Assembly: GCA_038323025.1 (NCBI GenBank)
Contig: JBBQGL010000078.1
Span: 1-17,839 of the forward strand
Origin: JAFKKF01 sp038323025
GTDB lineage: Bacteria; Pseudomonadota; Alphaproteobacteria; Rhizobiales; Kaistiaceae
Direction: 5' to 3'
DNA: 17,839 nt
The first letter of the stretch is position 1. Each line of letters starts with the position of its first letter. The position numbers and the translations under genes are program-made. Shown here piece after piece: positions 1 through 7,371 of the stretch. Under the pieces are notes generated by a model. The model was not told where the DNA came from. It did not search any database and worked only from the letters and a program-made list of their open reading frames with translations.

Positions 1-191
1 CCGTCCTGGAGCACCTCGACCACGCCCTCGCCGATGATGTCGGTGTCCTTGGCGGCGAGCTGCTTGAGGATGGCGAACATCAGTTCCTGCTTGCGCAGGG
101 TGCTGGCGTTCTCGACGGAAAGTTCTTCGGCAAAGGCAAGAAGCTCGGGCGGGGTTTTCGCCTTGAGGTCCTGCAGTTTCATTTCGGGCAT
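1..191 (-). CDS. rho: Transcription termination factor Rho, N-terminal fragment
   Basis: Only the first 63 codons are inside the window; the rest of the gene lies to the left. The translation begins MPEMKLQDLKAKTPPELLAF and continues through ENASTLRKQELMFAILK, the small helical Rho N-terminal domain that precedes the RNA-binding cold-shock domain. Rho is a hexameric RNA helicase that ends transcription of untranslated transcripts. The ATG at 191 was chosen because alphaproteobacterial Rho proteins usually carry a few residues before MKLQ; the ATG at 182 (MKLQDL) is the alternative. The gene follows hemE and hemJ on the same strand, the common arrangement in Hyphomicrobiales. The 184 bp between hemJ and rho would hold the rho leader and promoter, but I see no clear promoter motif there. 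Family assignment is confident despite the short fragment. Confidence 0.9.
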   Translation of the reverse strand, partial: MPEMKLQDLKAKTPPELLAFAEELSVENASTLRKQELMFAILKQLAAKDTDIIGEGVVEVLQD

Positions 192-375
192 GAAAGCGAA
201 AACTCGCAAAGGTTTGGTGGAGGGAGAAACCGGCAGCGGGAGGGAAAAATGCAGAACTTAAAGCCGGACCTAACCGCCGGCGCGGCACCGATGCGTTTGA
301 AGGACGCCGGAGCCTGTCTGCTTCTCTGCGGTAACTTGGAAGATAGTCGTTCGCGAGACGTACGGCAAGAGGCTG

Positions 376-825
376 TCAGATAGGTCGCACGATAACCAGG
401 ATGACAATGAGAATCACGAGGAGCGTCGGCACCTCGTTGACGATGCGGTAGGTGCGGGCGCTGAAGCGGTTGGCGTCAAGAGCAAAATCCCGCGCCCGCG
501 CGCCGAGCCAGAAGTGCAGGCCGGTCATCACAATGACCAGCGTGAACTTGGCCATGAACCAGTGCTCCGCCCAGACATTCTGGATTGCCGCAAGGGCAAG
601 ACCGAGGCCCCACACCGCGATCATCGCCGGATTCATGATGAGGCCGAGGAGCCGGTGCTCCATGACCTTGAAGGTCTCCGAGCGGTCGCTGCCGGGCAGC
701 GCGGTAGCGTGATAGACGAACAGGCGCGGCAGATAGAATATCCCGGCCATCCACGCGATCACCGCCACGACGTGAAACGCCTTCAGCCAGGGATAGGCCA
801 CGGCGGCCCATTCAGCCGATGTCAT
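376..825 (-). CDS. hemJ: Protoporphyrinogen IX oxidase HemJ
   Basis: The product is 149 residues, the usual HemJ length. HemJ is the inner-membrane enzyme that oxidises protoporphyrinogen IX to protoporphyrin IX, the penultimate step of heme synthesis, in bacteria lacking HemG or HemY. Visible family features are the first helix with its conserved histidine (WLKAFHVVAVIAWMAGIFYL, about residues 13-32), a second conserved stretch around VMEHRLLGLIMNP, a third helix following HWFMAKFTLVIVMTGLHF, and a hydrophobic C-terminal segment (LLVILIVILVIVRPI). Four membrane segments are expected. The start is set by the ATGA overlap with the hemE stop codon, which implies translational coupling. The same frame stays open far upstream inside hemE, but that part is antisense-like shadow coding. 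Its position after hemE, the enzyme three steps earlier, supports the function. Confidence 0.93.
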   Translation of the reverse strand: MTSAEWAAVAYPWLKAFHVVAVIAWMAGIFYLPRLFVYHATALPGSDRSETFKVMEHRLLGLIMNPAMIAVWGLGLALAAIQNVWAEHWFMAKFTLVIVMTGLHFWLGARARDFALDANRFSARTYRIVNEVPTLLVILIVILVIVRPI

Positions 826-1913
826 CGCCCGCCTCGCACGCGCCGGATCATCTGCTCGACATGGGGAATCGGCGTCTCCGGCAGGATGCCATGGCCGAGG
901 TTGAAGATGAACGGCCCCTGGCGCAACCCGCCGAGGATCCCGTCTATCGCTGCATCGAGCCCAGTGCCGCCGGCAAGCAGCACCACCGGGTCGAGGTTGC
1001 CCTGCACCGTCACATGCGGCTGGAGTTTTTCGCGCGCGTACGACACCGGAACGGTCCAGTCGATCGACAGCGCGTCGACGCGAGTTGCCGTGGCATAGCC
1101 TTTGAGCTGCAAACCGGCACCCTTCGGGAATCCGATGATCCGCGCGTCCTGAACCGCGGCGCGTACCTTGTCGACGATTCGCCTGGTAGGCGCCACCACC
1201 CAGCGTTCGAATTCGGCCTCGCCGAGGATTCCCGCCCAGCTGTCGAATATCTGCACGACGTCGGCGCCGGCGCGCAGCTGACCGATCAGGTACTCCGCCG
1301 ACGCATCGACCAGGCAATCGATCAGCCGCTGGAAGATCTCCGGCTGGCGCGCGGCCAGCAGCCTTGCCGGCAACTGGTCGTTGGTGCCGTGACCGGCCAC
1401 CATGTAGGTCGCCACCGTCCACGGCGCCCCGCAGAAGCCGATCAGCGCCTTCGCCGGATCAAGGTCGGCTCGCACCGCTGCCACCGTCTCCAGCACCGGC
1501 CCGAGGCGCTCGATCATGCCGTCCGTCTGCAGGCGATCGATCCCGGCCGTATCGATCGGTTCGAGCTTCGGACCTTCACCCTCGACGTAGTCGAGCTTGC
1601 GGCCGAGGGCGTACGGGATCACCAGGATGTCGGAGAACAGGATCGCCGCATCGACGTCGAACCGTCTGACCGGCTGCAGCGTTATCTCGCTCGCCAGTTC
1701 CGGATTGAAGCAGAGGTCGAGGAAGGAGCCGGCTTTCGCCCTCAGCACCCGGTACTCCGGGAGATAGCGGCCCGCCTGGCGCATGAACCAGAGGGGAGGC
1801 GTCTCGAGGATTTCGCGTTCCAGCGCCCGCTTGATCAACCCATCGGTCTTCTTCGGCGCCGGGCGGTCCACCTCCCCGGCCAAAGAATCTATCTTCCTTT
1901 TGTTTTGATTCAT
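822..1913 (-). CDS. hemE: Uroporphyrinogen decarboxylase HemE
   Basis: This cytosolic enzyme converts uroporphyrinogen III to coproporphyrinogen III by four decarboxylations. The product is 363 residues from the ATG at 1913, slightly long for the family. Signature stretches are PPLWFMRQAGRYLPEYR (substrate-binding arginines), AAILFSDILVIP with the catalytic aspartate, GFCGAPWTVATYM, FDSWAG and QGNLDPVVLLAGG near the C-terminus. No ATG occurs between the first codon and the PPLWFM motif; a TTG at 1838, 6 bases after GAAGAAGACCGATGG, would give a more usual N-terminus, so the start is uncertain. The stop overlaps the hemJ start (ATGA). The region upstream is the proposed replication origin, as in Caulobacter and Sinorhizobium, where oriC abuts hemE. 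Confidence 0.95.
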   Translation of the reverse strand: MNQNKRKIDSLAGEVDRPAPKKTDGLIKRALEREILETPPLWFMRQAGRYLPEYRVLRAKAGSFLDLCFNPELASEITLQPVRRFDVDAAILFSDILVIPYALGRKLDYVEGEGPKLEPIDTAGIDRLQTDGMIERLGPVLETVAAVRADLDPAKALIGFCGAPWTVATYMVAGHGTNDQLPARLLAARQPEIFQRLIDCLVDASAEYLIGQLRAGADVVQIFDSWAGILGEAEFERWVVAPTRRIVDKVRAAVQDARIIGFPKGAGLQLKGYATATRVDALSIDWTVPVSYAREKLQPHVTVQGNLDPVVLLAGGTGLDAAIDGILGGLRQGPFIFNLGHGILPETPIPHVEQMIRRVRGGR

Positions 1914-2337
1914 TTGGCGGGTGGATTACAGGCAATTCGCCATTTCCACAAACCGGCAAGCGCCTCTCGGCAATCGGGACAATTCGAGCGTCCTAGCATG
2001 GCCCGGAGCGGTAACAGCGGGGACATCCCTGGCGGACCAGCGTTTACAATTGGTTAACCATAGCGATGGCCGGATCTCCAAGGTTTCCTCGAACTTGTCC
2101 CCGTGGATTGCCGACTCGATCCGGCGTATTCCCTGATTCCACGGGCGCCGGCGGAATCCGGTACGCTTTGCACGCGCCTGTTGATCGGAACAACCTCAGC
2201 GGGGACGGTTTCGCTCCTTTGATCGTGCTAGGCCCTCTTGCCCCGCCTTCGTCCACAGGGCAGGGGATGGGAGTGGGGACAAACCGGGAGCGCCTCTTCG
2301 GAACCGGAGAGAATGCACTCCGGAAGCGACGGAACTG
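1914..2337. other. Candidate chromosomal replication origin (oriC) between hemE and maf
   Basis: This 424-bp stretch carries no convincing gene; open frames through it lack family features and are short. By established knowledge the chromosomal origins of Caulobacter crescentus and Sinorhizobium meliloti lie next to hemE. In the sequence there is a CtrA-type box (2043-2059) and several degenerate DnaA-box-like nonamers, each matching TTATCCACA or its complement at 7 of 9 positions: GGTGGATTA at 1920-1928, ATTTCCACA at 1942-1950 and TCGTCCACA at 2249-2257. An AT-richer patch sits in the first codons of hemE (about 1881-1915). No perfect DnaA box was found. The origin call rests mainly on gene order. 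The gap must also hold the promoters of hemE (minus) and maf (plus). Confidence 0.5.
2043..2061 (+). promoter_or_regulatory. CtrA-type binding site
   Basis: The sequence TTTA-CAATTGG-TTAACCAT matches the CtrA full-site pattern TTAA-N7-TTAA with one mismatch in the first half and a perfect second half extended by CCAT. CtrA is the alphaproteobacterial cell-cycle response regulator that blocks origin firing in Caulobacter and controls cell-cycle promoters in rhizobia. Its position in the putative origin is what gives the match weight. Binding is inferred. Confidence 0.5.
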
Positions 2338-2934
2338 ATGGCGCGCATCATCCTTGCCTCGACTAGTCCGACGCGGATCGCGATGCTACGGGCCGCGGGC
2401 GTTCCGTTCGAGGCGCTCGCGCCGCGGATCGACGAGCGCCTGGTGGAAGCGCCGCTCCGCGCCGCCGGCAAAACCGCGGGGGAGATCGCCCTCGCGCTGG
2501 CCGAAGCCAAGGCCGTCGGCATCGGCAAGGCGGATCGCGCGGCCTTCGTCATCGGCGCCGACCAGACCCTCGAATGCGACGGCCGCCAGTGGCACAAGCC
2601 CGCTACCCTGGAGGAGGCCCGCGGACAGCTGGTCACGCTCGCCGCCCGCACCCATGAACTGCACACGGCGGTCGCAGGCGTGCGCGGCGGCACGGTGATC
2701 TGGCGGACGATCGACACGGCGCGGCTGACCATGCGCCCCTTATCCCTCGCCTTCATCAAGGCCTACCTCGCCAAGGTCGGCGACGCCGCGCTGCAAAGCG
2801 TGGGCGCCTACCAGGTCGAGGGGCCGGGCATCCAGCTCTTCGAGGAGATCAAGGGCGATCACTTCACGATCCTCGGCCTGCCGCTGCTGGCGGTCCTGAA
2901 GTGGCTGCGCGACGAAGGCGCATTGCCGTCATGA
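2338..2934 (+). CDS. maf: Maf-family nucleotide pyrophosphatase
   Basis: This 198-residue protein belongs to the Maf/Ham1 house-cleaning hydrolases, which split non-canonical or methylated nucleoside triphosphates into monophosphate and pyrophosphate. Visible motifs are the N-terminal IILASTSPTRIAMLRAAGV, the acidic APRIDE segment, FVIGADQTLECDG with the catalytic acid, HKPATLEEAR, and the C-terminal GPGIQLFEEIKGDH and TILGLPLL. Whether the substrate is dTTP/UTP (YhdE type) or 7-methyl-GTP (YceF type) cannot be decided; ASTSP and CDG followed by KP look somewhat YceF-like. A weak GGAA lies just before the ATG. The stop codon overlaps the aroE start (ATGA). In most Hyphomicrobiales a ppsR-type regulator gene sits between hemE and maf; none is here. 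Confidence 0.9.
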   Translation: MARIILASTSPTRIAMLRAAGVPFEALAPRIDERLVEAPLRAAGKTAGEIALALAEAKAVGIGKADRAAFVIGADQTLECDGRQWHKPATLEEARGQLVTLAARTHELHTAVAGVRGGTVIWRTIDTARLTMRPLSLAFIKAYLAKVGDAALQSVGAYQVEGPGIQLFEEIKGDHFTILGLPLLAVLKWLRDEGALPS

Positions 2935-3764
2935 GCGCGCCGCTTGCCTGTATCGTCGGCTGGCCGGTGAAGCATTCGCGCTCGCCCGTCATCCACCGTT
3001 TTTGGCTGAAGGAGCTCGGAATCGCCGGGGACTATGTCATCCAGCCGGTAGAGCCGGAACATATCCACCGGTTCTTCACAGGCTTTTCCACAGGTCCCTA
3101 TGTCGGCTGCAACGTCACGGTGCCGCACAAGGAAGCCGCCTTTGCCGCGGTGTCGTCCCGCGAACCGGCCGCCGCGGCGATCGGCGCGGTCAACACCGTC
3201 TGGCTGGAAGGCGGCAAGCTCCACGGCGACAACACCGATGCCATCGGCTTCCTCGCCAATCTCGATCAGGAGGCGTCGGGCTGGGACAGGAACCCCGGGG
3301 CGGCGGTCGTTCTCGGCGCCGGCGGCGCGGCGCGCTCGGTGCTGTGGGCCCTCCTCGGGCGCGGCTTCGCGCCGATCCACCTGGTCAACCGCACGGCCGC
3401 CCGCGCGGAAACCCTGGCGGAAAAGTTCGGGCCGGGCGTGCGCCCGGCCGGTTGGGAAGAGCTGCCGGCCCGCCTCGCCGAGGCCCGGCTTCTGGTCAAC
3501 ACCACCTCCCTCGGCATGGCCGGCGAGCCGCCGCTCACCGTCGATCTCGCTCCGCTGCCGGCCGACGCGCTGGTCACCGACCTGGTCTATGTGCCGTTGA
3601 CGACGCCGCTGCTTGCCGCGGCGCGGGCGCGCGGTCTCGCCACCGTCGATGGCCTCGGCATGCTGCTCCACCAGGCGGCTCCCGGCTTCGAGCGCTGGTT
3701 CGGCAAGCGCCCGACCGTCACTCCTGCGCTCCGCGCCGCGGTTCTGGCGACGATGGCAGCGTGA
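2931..3764 (+). CDS. aroE: Shikimate dehydrogenase
   Basis: AroE reduces 3-dehydroshikimate to shikimate with NADPH in the pathway to aromatic amino acids. The 277-residue product shows the shikimate-binding SRSPVIHRFW near the N-terminus, the catalytic lysine in VTVPHKEAAF, the asparagine/aspartate pair in NTVWLEGGKLHGDNTDAIGF, the dinucleotide-binding glycine motif VLGAGGAARSV, NRTAARAETLA which typically contacts the NADP phosphate, and the conserved C-terminal GLGMLLHQAAPGFERWFG. The ATG at 2931 was chosen over an in-frame upstream start at 2901 because it sits in an ATGA overlap with the maf stop and gives the normal N-terminus MSAPLACIVGWPVKHSRSP. Its stop shares one base with the coaE start (TGATG). 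Confidence 0.95.
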   Translation: MSAPLACIVGWPVKHSRSPVIHRFWLKELGIAGDYVIQPVEPEHIHRFFTGFSTGPYVGCNVTVPHKEAAFAAVSSREPAAAAIGAVNTVWLEGGKLHGDNTDAIGFLANLDQEASGWDRNPGAAVVLGAGGAARSVLWALLGRGFAPIHLVNRTAARAETLAEKFGPGVRPAGWEELPARLAEARLLVNTTSLGMAGEPPLTVDLAPLPADALVTDLVYVPLTTPLLAAARARGLATVDGLGMLLHQAAPGFERWFGKRPTVTPALRAAVLATMAA

Positions 3765-4360
3765 TGCTGGTCATCGGCCTCACCGGCTCGGCCGCCATGG
3801 GCAAGTCGACGGTCGCCGCCATGTTCGCAGAAGCGGGGGTAGCGGTATTCGACGCCGACAGGACGGTCCATTCGCTCTACCGCGCCGAAGCCGCGCCGGC
3901 TATCGAGGCCGCCTTTCCCGGCACGGTCGTCGATGGCGTCGTCGACCGCGCCCGGCTGGCAGCACGGATCGCCGCGGACAAGGCCGCGTTGGAAAAGCTG
4001 GAGGCGATCGTCCATCCGCTCGTCCGCGCGCGCGAGGCGGCGTTCCGCGCGAGCGCCAACGCTGCCGGCCGGCGGACGATTCTCCTCGACGTGCCGCTCC
4101 TGTTCGAGACCGGCGGCGAGGGTCGCGTCGATGTCGTCGTGGTGGTGAGCGCGCCGGAAGCGGTCCAGCGCCGGCGCCTGCTGGCACGGCCGGGGATGAA
4201 CGAAGCTGCGCTCGCCACGCTCCTCGCGCGCCAGATGCCCGACGCGGAGAAGCGCCGGCGCGCCCATTTCGTCATCGATACGGGCGGCCCGCTCGACGAC
4301 ACGCGCGCGGCGGTGGCCGATGTGCTGCACGCGACCGCGGGGAAGGCCGGCGGGGGTTGA
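3764..4360 (+). CDS. coaE: Dephospho-CoA kinase
   Basis: CoaE phosphorylates dephospho-CoA, the last step of coenzyme A synthesis. The 198-residue protein has the P-loop GLTGSAAMGKSTVA at its N-terminus, the conserved VFDADRTVHSLY, the EAIVHPLVR segment, the LLDVPLLFETG motif, and the lid region around RLLARPGMNEA and ARQMPDAEKRRRAHFVIDTGG. The P-loop reads SAAMGKS where many relatives have S-I-G-M/S-GKS, which should not affect nucleotide binding. The start ATG shares its A with the aroE stop (TGATG), so the two are probably translationally coupled. It forms a compact run with maf and aroE. Confidence 0.95.
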   Translation: MLVIGLTGSAAMGKSTVAAMFAEAGVAVFDADRTVHSLYRAEAAPAIEAAFPGTVVDGVVDRARLAARIAADKAALEKLEAIVHPLVRAREAAFRASANAAGRRTILLDVPLLFETGGEGRVDVVVVVSAPEAVQRRRLLARPGMNEAALATLLARQMPDAEKRRRAHFVIDTGGPLDDTRAAVADVLHATAGKAGGG

Positions 4361-4468
4361 CCGCCATGGCCAATGGGCGCCACAGGGTTGTGCACGGAGG
4401 TCGCGGAGGCTTGTCCTTCCGCCGGATCGCCCGCACCATCCCGCTCCGACTCGACCGGCAGACCCTTC

Positions 4469-5209
4469 ATGCGTGAAATCGTCTTCGACACCGAAACCAC
4501 CGGGCTCGATCCGCGGAACGGCGACCGCATCATCGAGATCGGCGGCGTCGAGCTGTTCAATCATTTCCCGACCGGCAAGACTTTTCACCGCTACGTCAAT
4601 CCCGAGCGGGCGGTGCAGATCGACGCCATCCGCGTGCACGGCCTCGACGACGCCTTCCTGAAGGACAAGCCGCGCTTCGCCGAAATCATCGACGAGATGC
4701 TCGAGTTCTTCGGCGAGGCGCCGCTGATCGCCCATAACGCCGTCTTCGACCTCGACTTCCTCAACGCCGAGCTGACCCGCGCCGGCCGCAATGGCCTGCC
4801 GCCCGACCGCGTCGTCGATACGCTGATGCTCGCGCGCCGCCGCCATCCGGCGGGCCCCAACTCACTCGATGCGCTGCTGGCGCGCTACTCGATCGACGCC
4901 AGCAAGCGCACCTTCCACGGCGCGCTGCTCGACGCCCAGCTGCTCTCCGAAGTCTACATCGAGCTGATCGGCGGGCGGCAGGCGAACCTCATCCTCGACG
5001 AGCAGACCGGCGCGCCGTCCATCTCGGTCGCCGAGGGCGTGGTGCTGGTCGGCGAGCGGCTGGAGCCGCGGTTGTTCCGCGTCACCGAGGAGGAGATGGC
5101 GGCGCACCGCATCCGCATCGCCACCATGGGCCCGGACGCCATCTGGCTGGCGTACCTCGACGGGGCTCCGGCGATGGCATCGCAGGCGACATCCCGACCC
5201 GCGGTTTAA
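4469..5209 (+). CDS. dnaQ: DNA polymerase III epsilon subunit (3'-5' proofreading exonuclease)
   Basis: The 246-residue product matches replicative epsilon subunits. The DEDDh exonuclease motifs are all present: Exo I in VFDTETTGLDP, Exo II in HNAVFDLDFLNAEL and Exo III in FHGALLDAQLLSEVY. The C-terminal tail would bind the polymerase alpha subunit. The ATG at 4469 gives the typical MREIVFDTETTG start; an in-frame ATG at 4373 would add 32 residues without family resemblance. The 108 bp between coaE and dnaQ contains no recognisable gene, and the ribosome site before the ATG is weak. In many Hyphomicrobiales secB follows dnaQ in the opposite direction, but here hrcA is the next gene. Confidence 0.95.
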   Translation: MREIVFDTETTGLDPRNGDRIIEIGGVELFNHFPTGKTFHRYVNPERAVQIDAIRVHGLDDAFLKDKPRFAEIIDEMLEFFGEAPLIAHNAVFDLDFLNAELTRAGRNGLPPDRVVDTLMLARRRHPAGPNSLDALLARYSIDASKRTFHGALLDAQLLSEVYIELIGGRQANLILDEQTGAPSISVAEGVVLVGERLEPRLFRVTEEEMAAHRIRIATMGPDAIWLAYLDGAPAMASQATSRPAV

Positions 5210-5269
5210 CCGCCGTCACTTTACCCACCAACGCTATCCTCAACCACGACCGTCATCCTCACCGCCAAC

Positions 5270-5367
5270 GTCATCCTCCGGCTTGACCGGAGGATCGTTG
5301 CGGGTAGGGCTCGTCATCGCAGGATCTGGCGACGGCCAGTGATCCCCCGATCAAGTCGGGGGATGAC
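5270..5367. repeat. Inverted pair of REP-like palindromic repeats
   Basis: Two 27-bp units lie in opposite orientation at 5270-5296 and 5341-5367 between the convergent dnaQ and hrcA genes. Each can form a 9-bp hairpin: ATCCTCCGG-CTTGA-CCGGAGGAT in the first and ATCCCCCGA-TCAAG-TCGGGGGAT in the second. Compared in the same orientation they differ at four bases, which are two compensatory pairs, so pairing is preserved. Between them is a shorter hairpin, CTGGC-GACG-GCCAG. The shape resembles a bacterial interspersed mosaic element made of two inverted REP units and could also act as a bidirectional transcription barrier. Confidence 0.75.
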
Positions 5368-5408
5368 GTGGTTAGACTTGAAGTAGTCCCGTGCGCTCAA
5401 CGAGTGCA

Positions 5409-6497
5409 CTACCCCAACAGTTTGCTCACCACCTTCGCGGTGTAATCGACCATGGGCACGATTCGCGCATAGTTGAGGCGGGTCGGGCCGATGACGCCGA
5501 GCACGCCGACGATGCGCTGCTCCTTGTCGCGATAGGGCGAGACCACCAGCGACGAGCCCGACAGCGAGAAAAGCTGGTTCTCCGAGCCGATGAAGATGCG
5601 CACGCCCTCGCCGGTTTCGGCGTGGCCGAGGAGCTTGATCAGTTCGCGCTGGGTCTCGAGGTCCTCGAAGAGCAGGCGGATGCGCTCGAGGTCGCCGGTC
5701 GCGGTGACGTCCTCGAGGAGGTTGGCGCGCCCGCGTACGATCAGCGTCTCCGGGCGGCCGGACGCGGCGCCGGCCCAGGTAGCGAGGCCGGCGCCGATCA
5801 GCTTTTCGGTGAGCGAGTCGAGTTCGGCGCGCGCCGCCACCTCGCGCTTCTCCAGTTCCGCCCGCGCTTCCGAGAGCGTGCGGCCGCGCAGGTGGGAGTT
5901 GAGGTAGTTGCCCGCTTCGATCAGGGCCGAGGGGGTCGTGCCGGGATCGAGGTCGACCAGCCGGTTCTCCACCGAGCCGTCCTCGCCGACCAGCACCACC
6001 AGCGCCTTGGTCGGCTCGATGCGCACGAATTCGAGATGCTTCAGCCGGAGGTCAGCCTTGCTCGCCAGCACCACGCCGGCGCCGCGCGACAGGCCGGAGA
6101 GCGCCTGGCTTGCTTCGGCGAGAACGCTCTCCACCGTGCGGCCGGCATCGATCCCGCGCACCTGGGCTTCGATGCGCTGGCGCTCCTCCGCCGAAAGGTC
6201 GCCGACTTCGAGGAGGGCGTCGACGAAGAAGCGCAGGCCGAACTCGGTCGGCAGGCGCCCGGCGGACGTGTGCGGGGCATAGATCAGCCCGAAATGCTCG
6301 AGGTCCGACATGATGTTGCGGACCGAGGCCGGCGACAGCGAGACCGGCAGCAGGCGGCTGATATTGCGCGAGCCGACCGGCTCGCCCGTCTCCAGGTACG
6401 AATCGACGATCCGCTTGAAAATCTCGCGCGAGCGGCGGTCCAGGCCCTGCAGCGCGGAAGAATCGGTGCCGCTGCGCAGCGGCGGTGGCTCGATCAT
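5409..6497 (-). CDS. hrcA: Heat-inducible transcription repressor HrcA
   Basis: HrcA represses groESL and related chaperone operons by binding CIRCE elements. The product is 362 residues, normal for the family. The N-terminal winged helix is visible from about residue 20 to 100, with EIFKRIVDSYLETGEPVGSR, LSPASVRNIMSDLEHFGLI and the family-typical HTSAGRLPTEFGLRFFVD. The remainder is the GAF-like and dimerisation region, ending LNYARIVPMVDYTAKVVSKL, also typical. It is divergent from rph, the usual alphaproteobacterial order. No CIRCE-like inverted repeat was found next to it, and grpE, often the next gene downstream, is absent; its place is taken by the repeat pair and dnaQ. Confidence 0.95.
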   Translation of the reverse strand: MIEPPPLRSGTDSSALQGLDRRSREIFKRIVDSYLETGEPVGSRNISRLLPVSLSPASVRNIMSDLEHFGLIYAPHTSAGRLPTEFGLRFFVDALLEVGDLSAEERQRIEAQVRGIDAGRTVESVLAEASQALSGLSRGAGVVLASKADLRLKHLEFVRIEPTKALVVLVGEDGSVENRLVDLDPGTTPSALIEAGNYLNSHLRGRTLSEARAELEKREVAARAELDSLTEKLIGAGLATWAGAASGRPETLIVRGRANLLEDVTATGDLERIRLLFEDLETQRELIKLLGHAETGEGVRIFIGSENQLFSLSGSSLVVSPYRDKEQRIVGVLGVIGPTRLNYARIVPMVDYTAKVVSKLLG

Positions 6498-6639
6498 GCT
6501 CTCGCCTCGTTCGGGGCAGCCTTCCTTAAGTGTCGGTTTTCGCAGTTATTTTCAAGCGGCGGCGGTTGCGAACTAACCCTGCCGGGCGGTTCATGGGAAA
6601 AGGCTTCCCACGTTTCCTGACAATGCTCTAAGAAGCGGC

Positions 6640-7371
6640 ATGGACAAACCCGGAATTCAGCGCCCGTCGAAACGGGCGAACGACGACCTGCGCAAGGTGA
6701 CGCTGGAACGCGGCGTTTCCAAGCACGCCGAAGGCTCGTGCCTGGTCACGTTCGGCGACACGCGCGTCTTCTGCACGGCGAGCCTCGACGAGCACGTGCC
6801 GCCGTGGCTGCGCGGCGGCGGCAAGGGCTGGGTGACGGCGGAATACGGCATGCTGCCACGCGCCACCACCGAGCGCACCCGGCGCGAAGCGGCGCAAGGC
6901 AAGCAGTCGGGCCGTACCCTCGAGATCCAGCGCCTCATCGGCCGCTCGCTCCGTGCCGTGGTCGACCTCGCCGGCCTCGGCGAGCGCCAGATCCTCATCG
7001 ATTGCGATGTCATCCAGGCGGACGGCGGCACCCGCACCGCCGCGATCACCGGCGGCTGGGTGGCGCTCCGCGACTGCATCGAATGGATGAAGAGCCGCGA
7101 TATGCTGAAGAAGCCGATCCTGACCGAGCACGTCGCCGCCGTCTCCGCCGGCATCTATAAGGGTACGCCGGTCCTCGACCTCGACTACGCCGAGGACGTC
7201 GCCGCCGACACCGACGCCAACTTCGTCATGACCGGATCAGGCGGCATCGTCGAGATCCAGGGCACCGCCGAGGGCGCGCCGTTCAGCGAGGCGGAATTCT
7301 CGACCCTTTTCCAGTTGGCCCGCAGCGGCATCGCCCGGCTGGTCGAATTGCAGAAGCTTGCGATCCTCTGA
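6640..7371 (+). CDS. rph: Ribonuclease PH
   Basis: RNase PH is a phosphate-dependent 3'-5' exoribonuclease that trims tRNA 3' ends. The 243-residue product covers the whole family: the start RPSKRANDDLRKVTLERGV, VTAEYGMLPRATTERTRREA with the arginines used for phosphate and RNA binding, GRTLEIQRLIGRSLRAVVDL, DCDVIQADGGTRTAAITGG with the active-site acid, and the C-terminal MTGSGGIVEIQGTAEGAPFS. Its stop shares one base with the rdgB start (TGATG). It heads a three-gene plus-strand operon with rdgB and hemW. The 142-bp divergent gap to hrcA should contain both promoters, but I could not pick out a convincing -35/-10 pair. Confidence 0.96.
   Translation: MDKPGIQRPSKRANDDLRKVTLERGVSKHAEGSCLVTFGDTRVFCTASLDEHVPPWLRGGGKGWVTAEYGMLPRATTERTRREAAQGKQSGRTLEIQRLIGRSLRAVVDLAGLGERQILIDCDVIQADGGTRTAAITGGWVALRDCIEWMKSRDMLKKPILTEHVAAVSAGIYKGTPVLDLDYAEDVAADTDANFVMTGSGGIVEIQGTAEGAPFSEAEFSTLFQLARSGIARLVELQKLAIL

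Noticed and set aside
376..1422. Extension of the hemJ frame to a 348-residue protein
   Set aside because: Everything upstream of 825 is the alternative frame of hemE; HemJ homology begins exactly at the ATGA overlap.
819..2057. Plus-strand 412-codon open frame opposite hemE
   Set aside because: It is antisense to a confident hemE, its composition is Arg/His/Asp-rich as expected for a GC-rich shadow frame, and it has no recognisable domain.
3587..4846. Long minus-strand open frame opposite coaE and dnaQ
   Set aside because: It runs across two confident genes and an intergenic gap with no family features; similar long antisense frames opposite hemW (7925-9037) and rsmI (10417-11448) were rejected for the same reason.
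5391..6620. Plus-strand 409-codon open frame opposite hrcA
   Set aside because: It covers all of hrcA in antisense and has shadow-type composition; hrcA matches its family throughout.
6498..6639. CIRCE element or sigma-32 promoter in the hrcA-rph gap
   Set aside because: No TTAGCACTC-N9-GAGTGCTAA-like repeat is present, and a CTTGAAA on the minus strand has no matching -10 at a proper distance.
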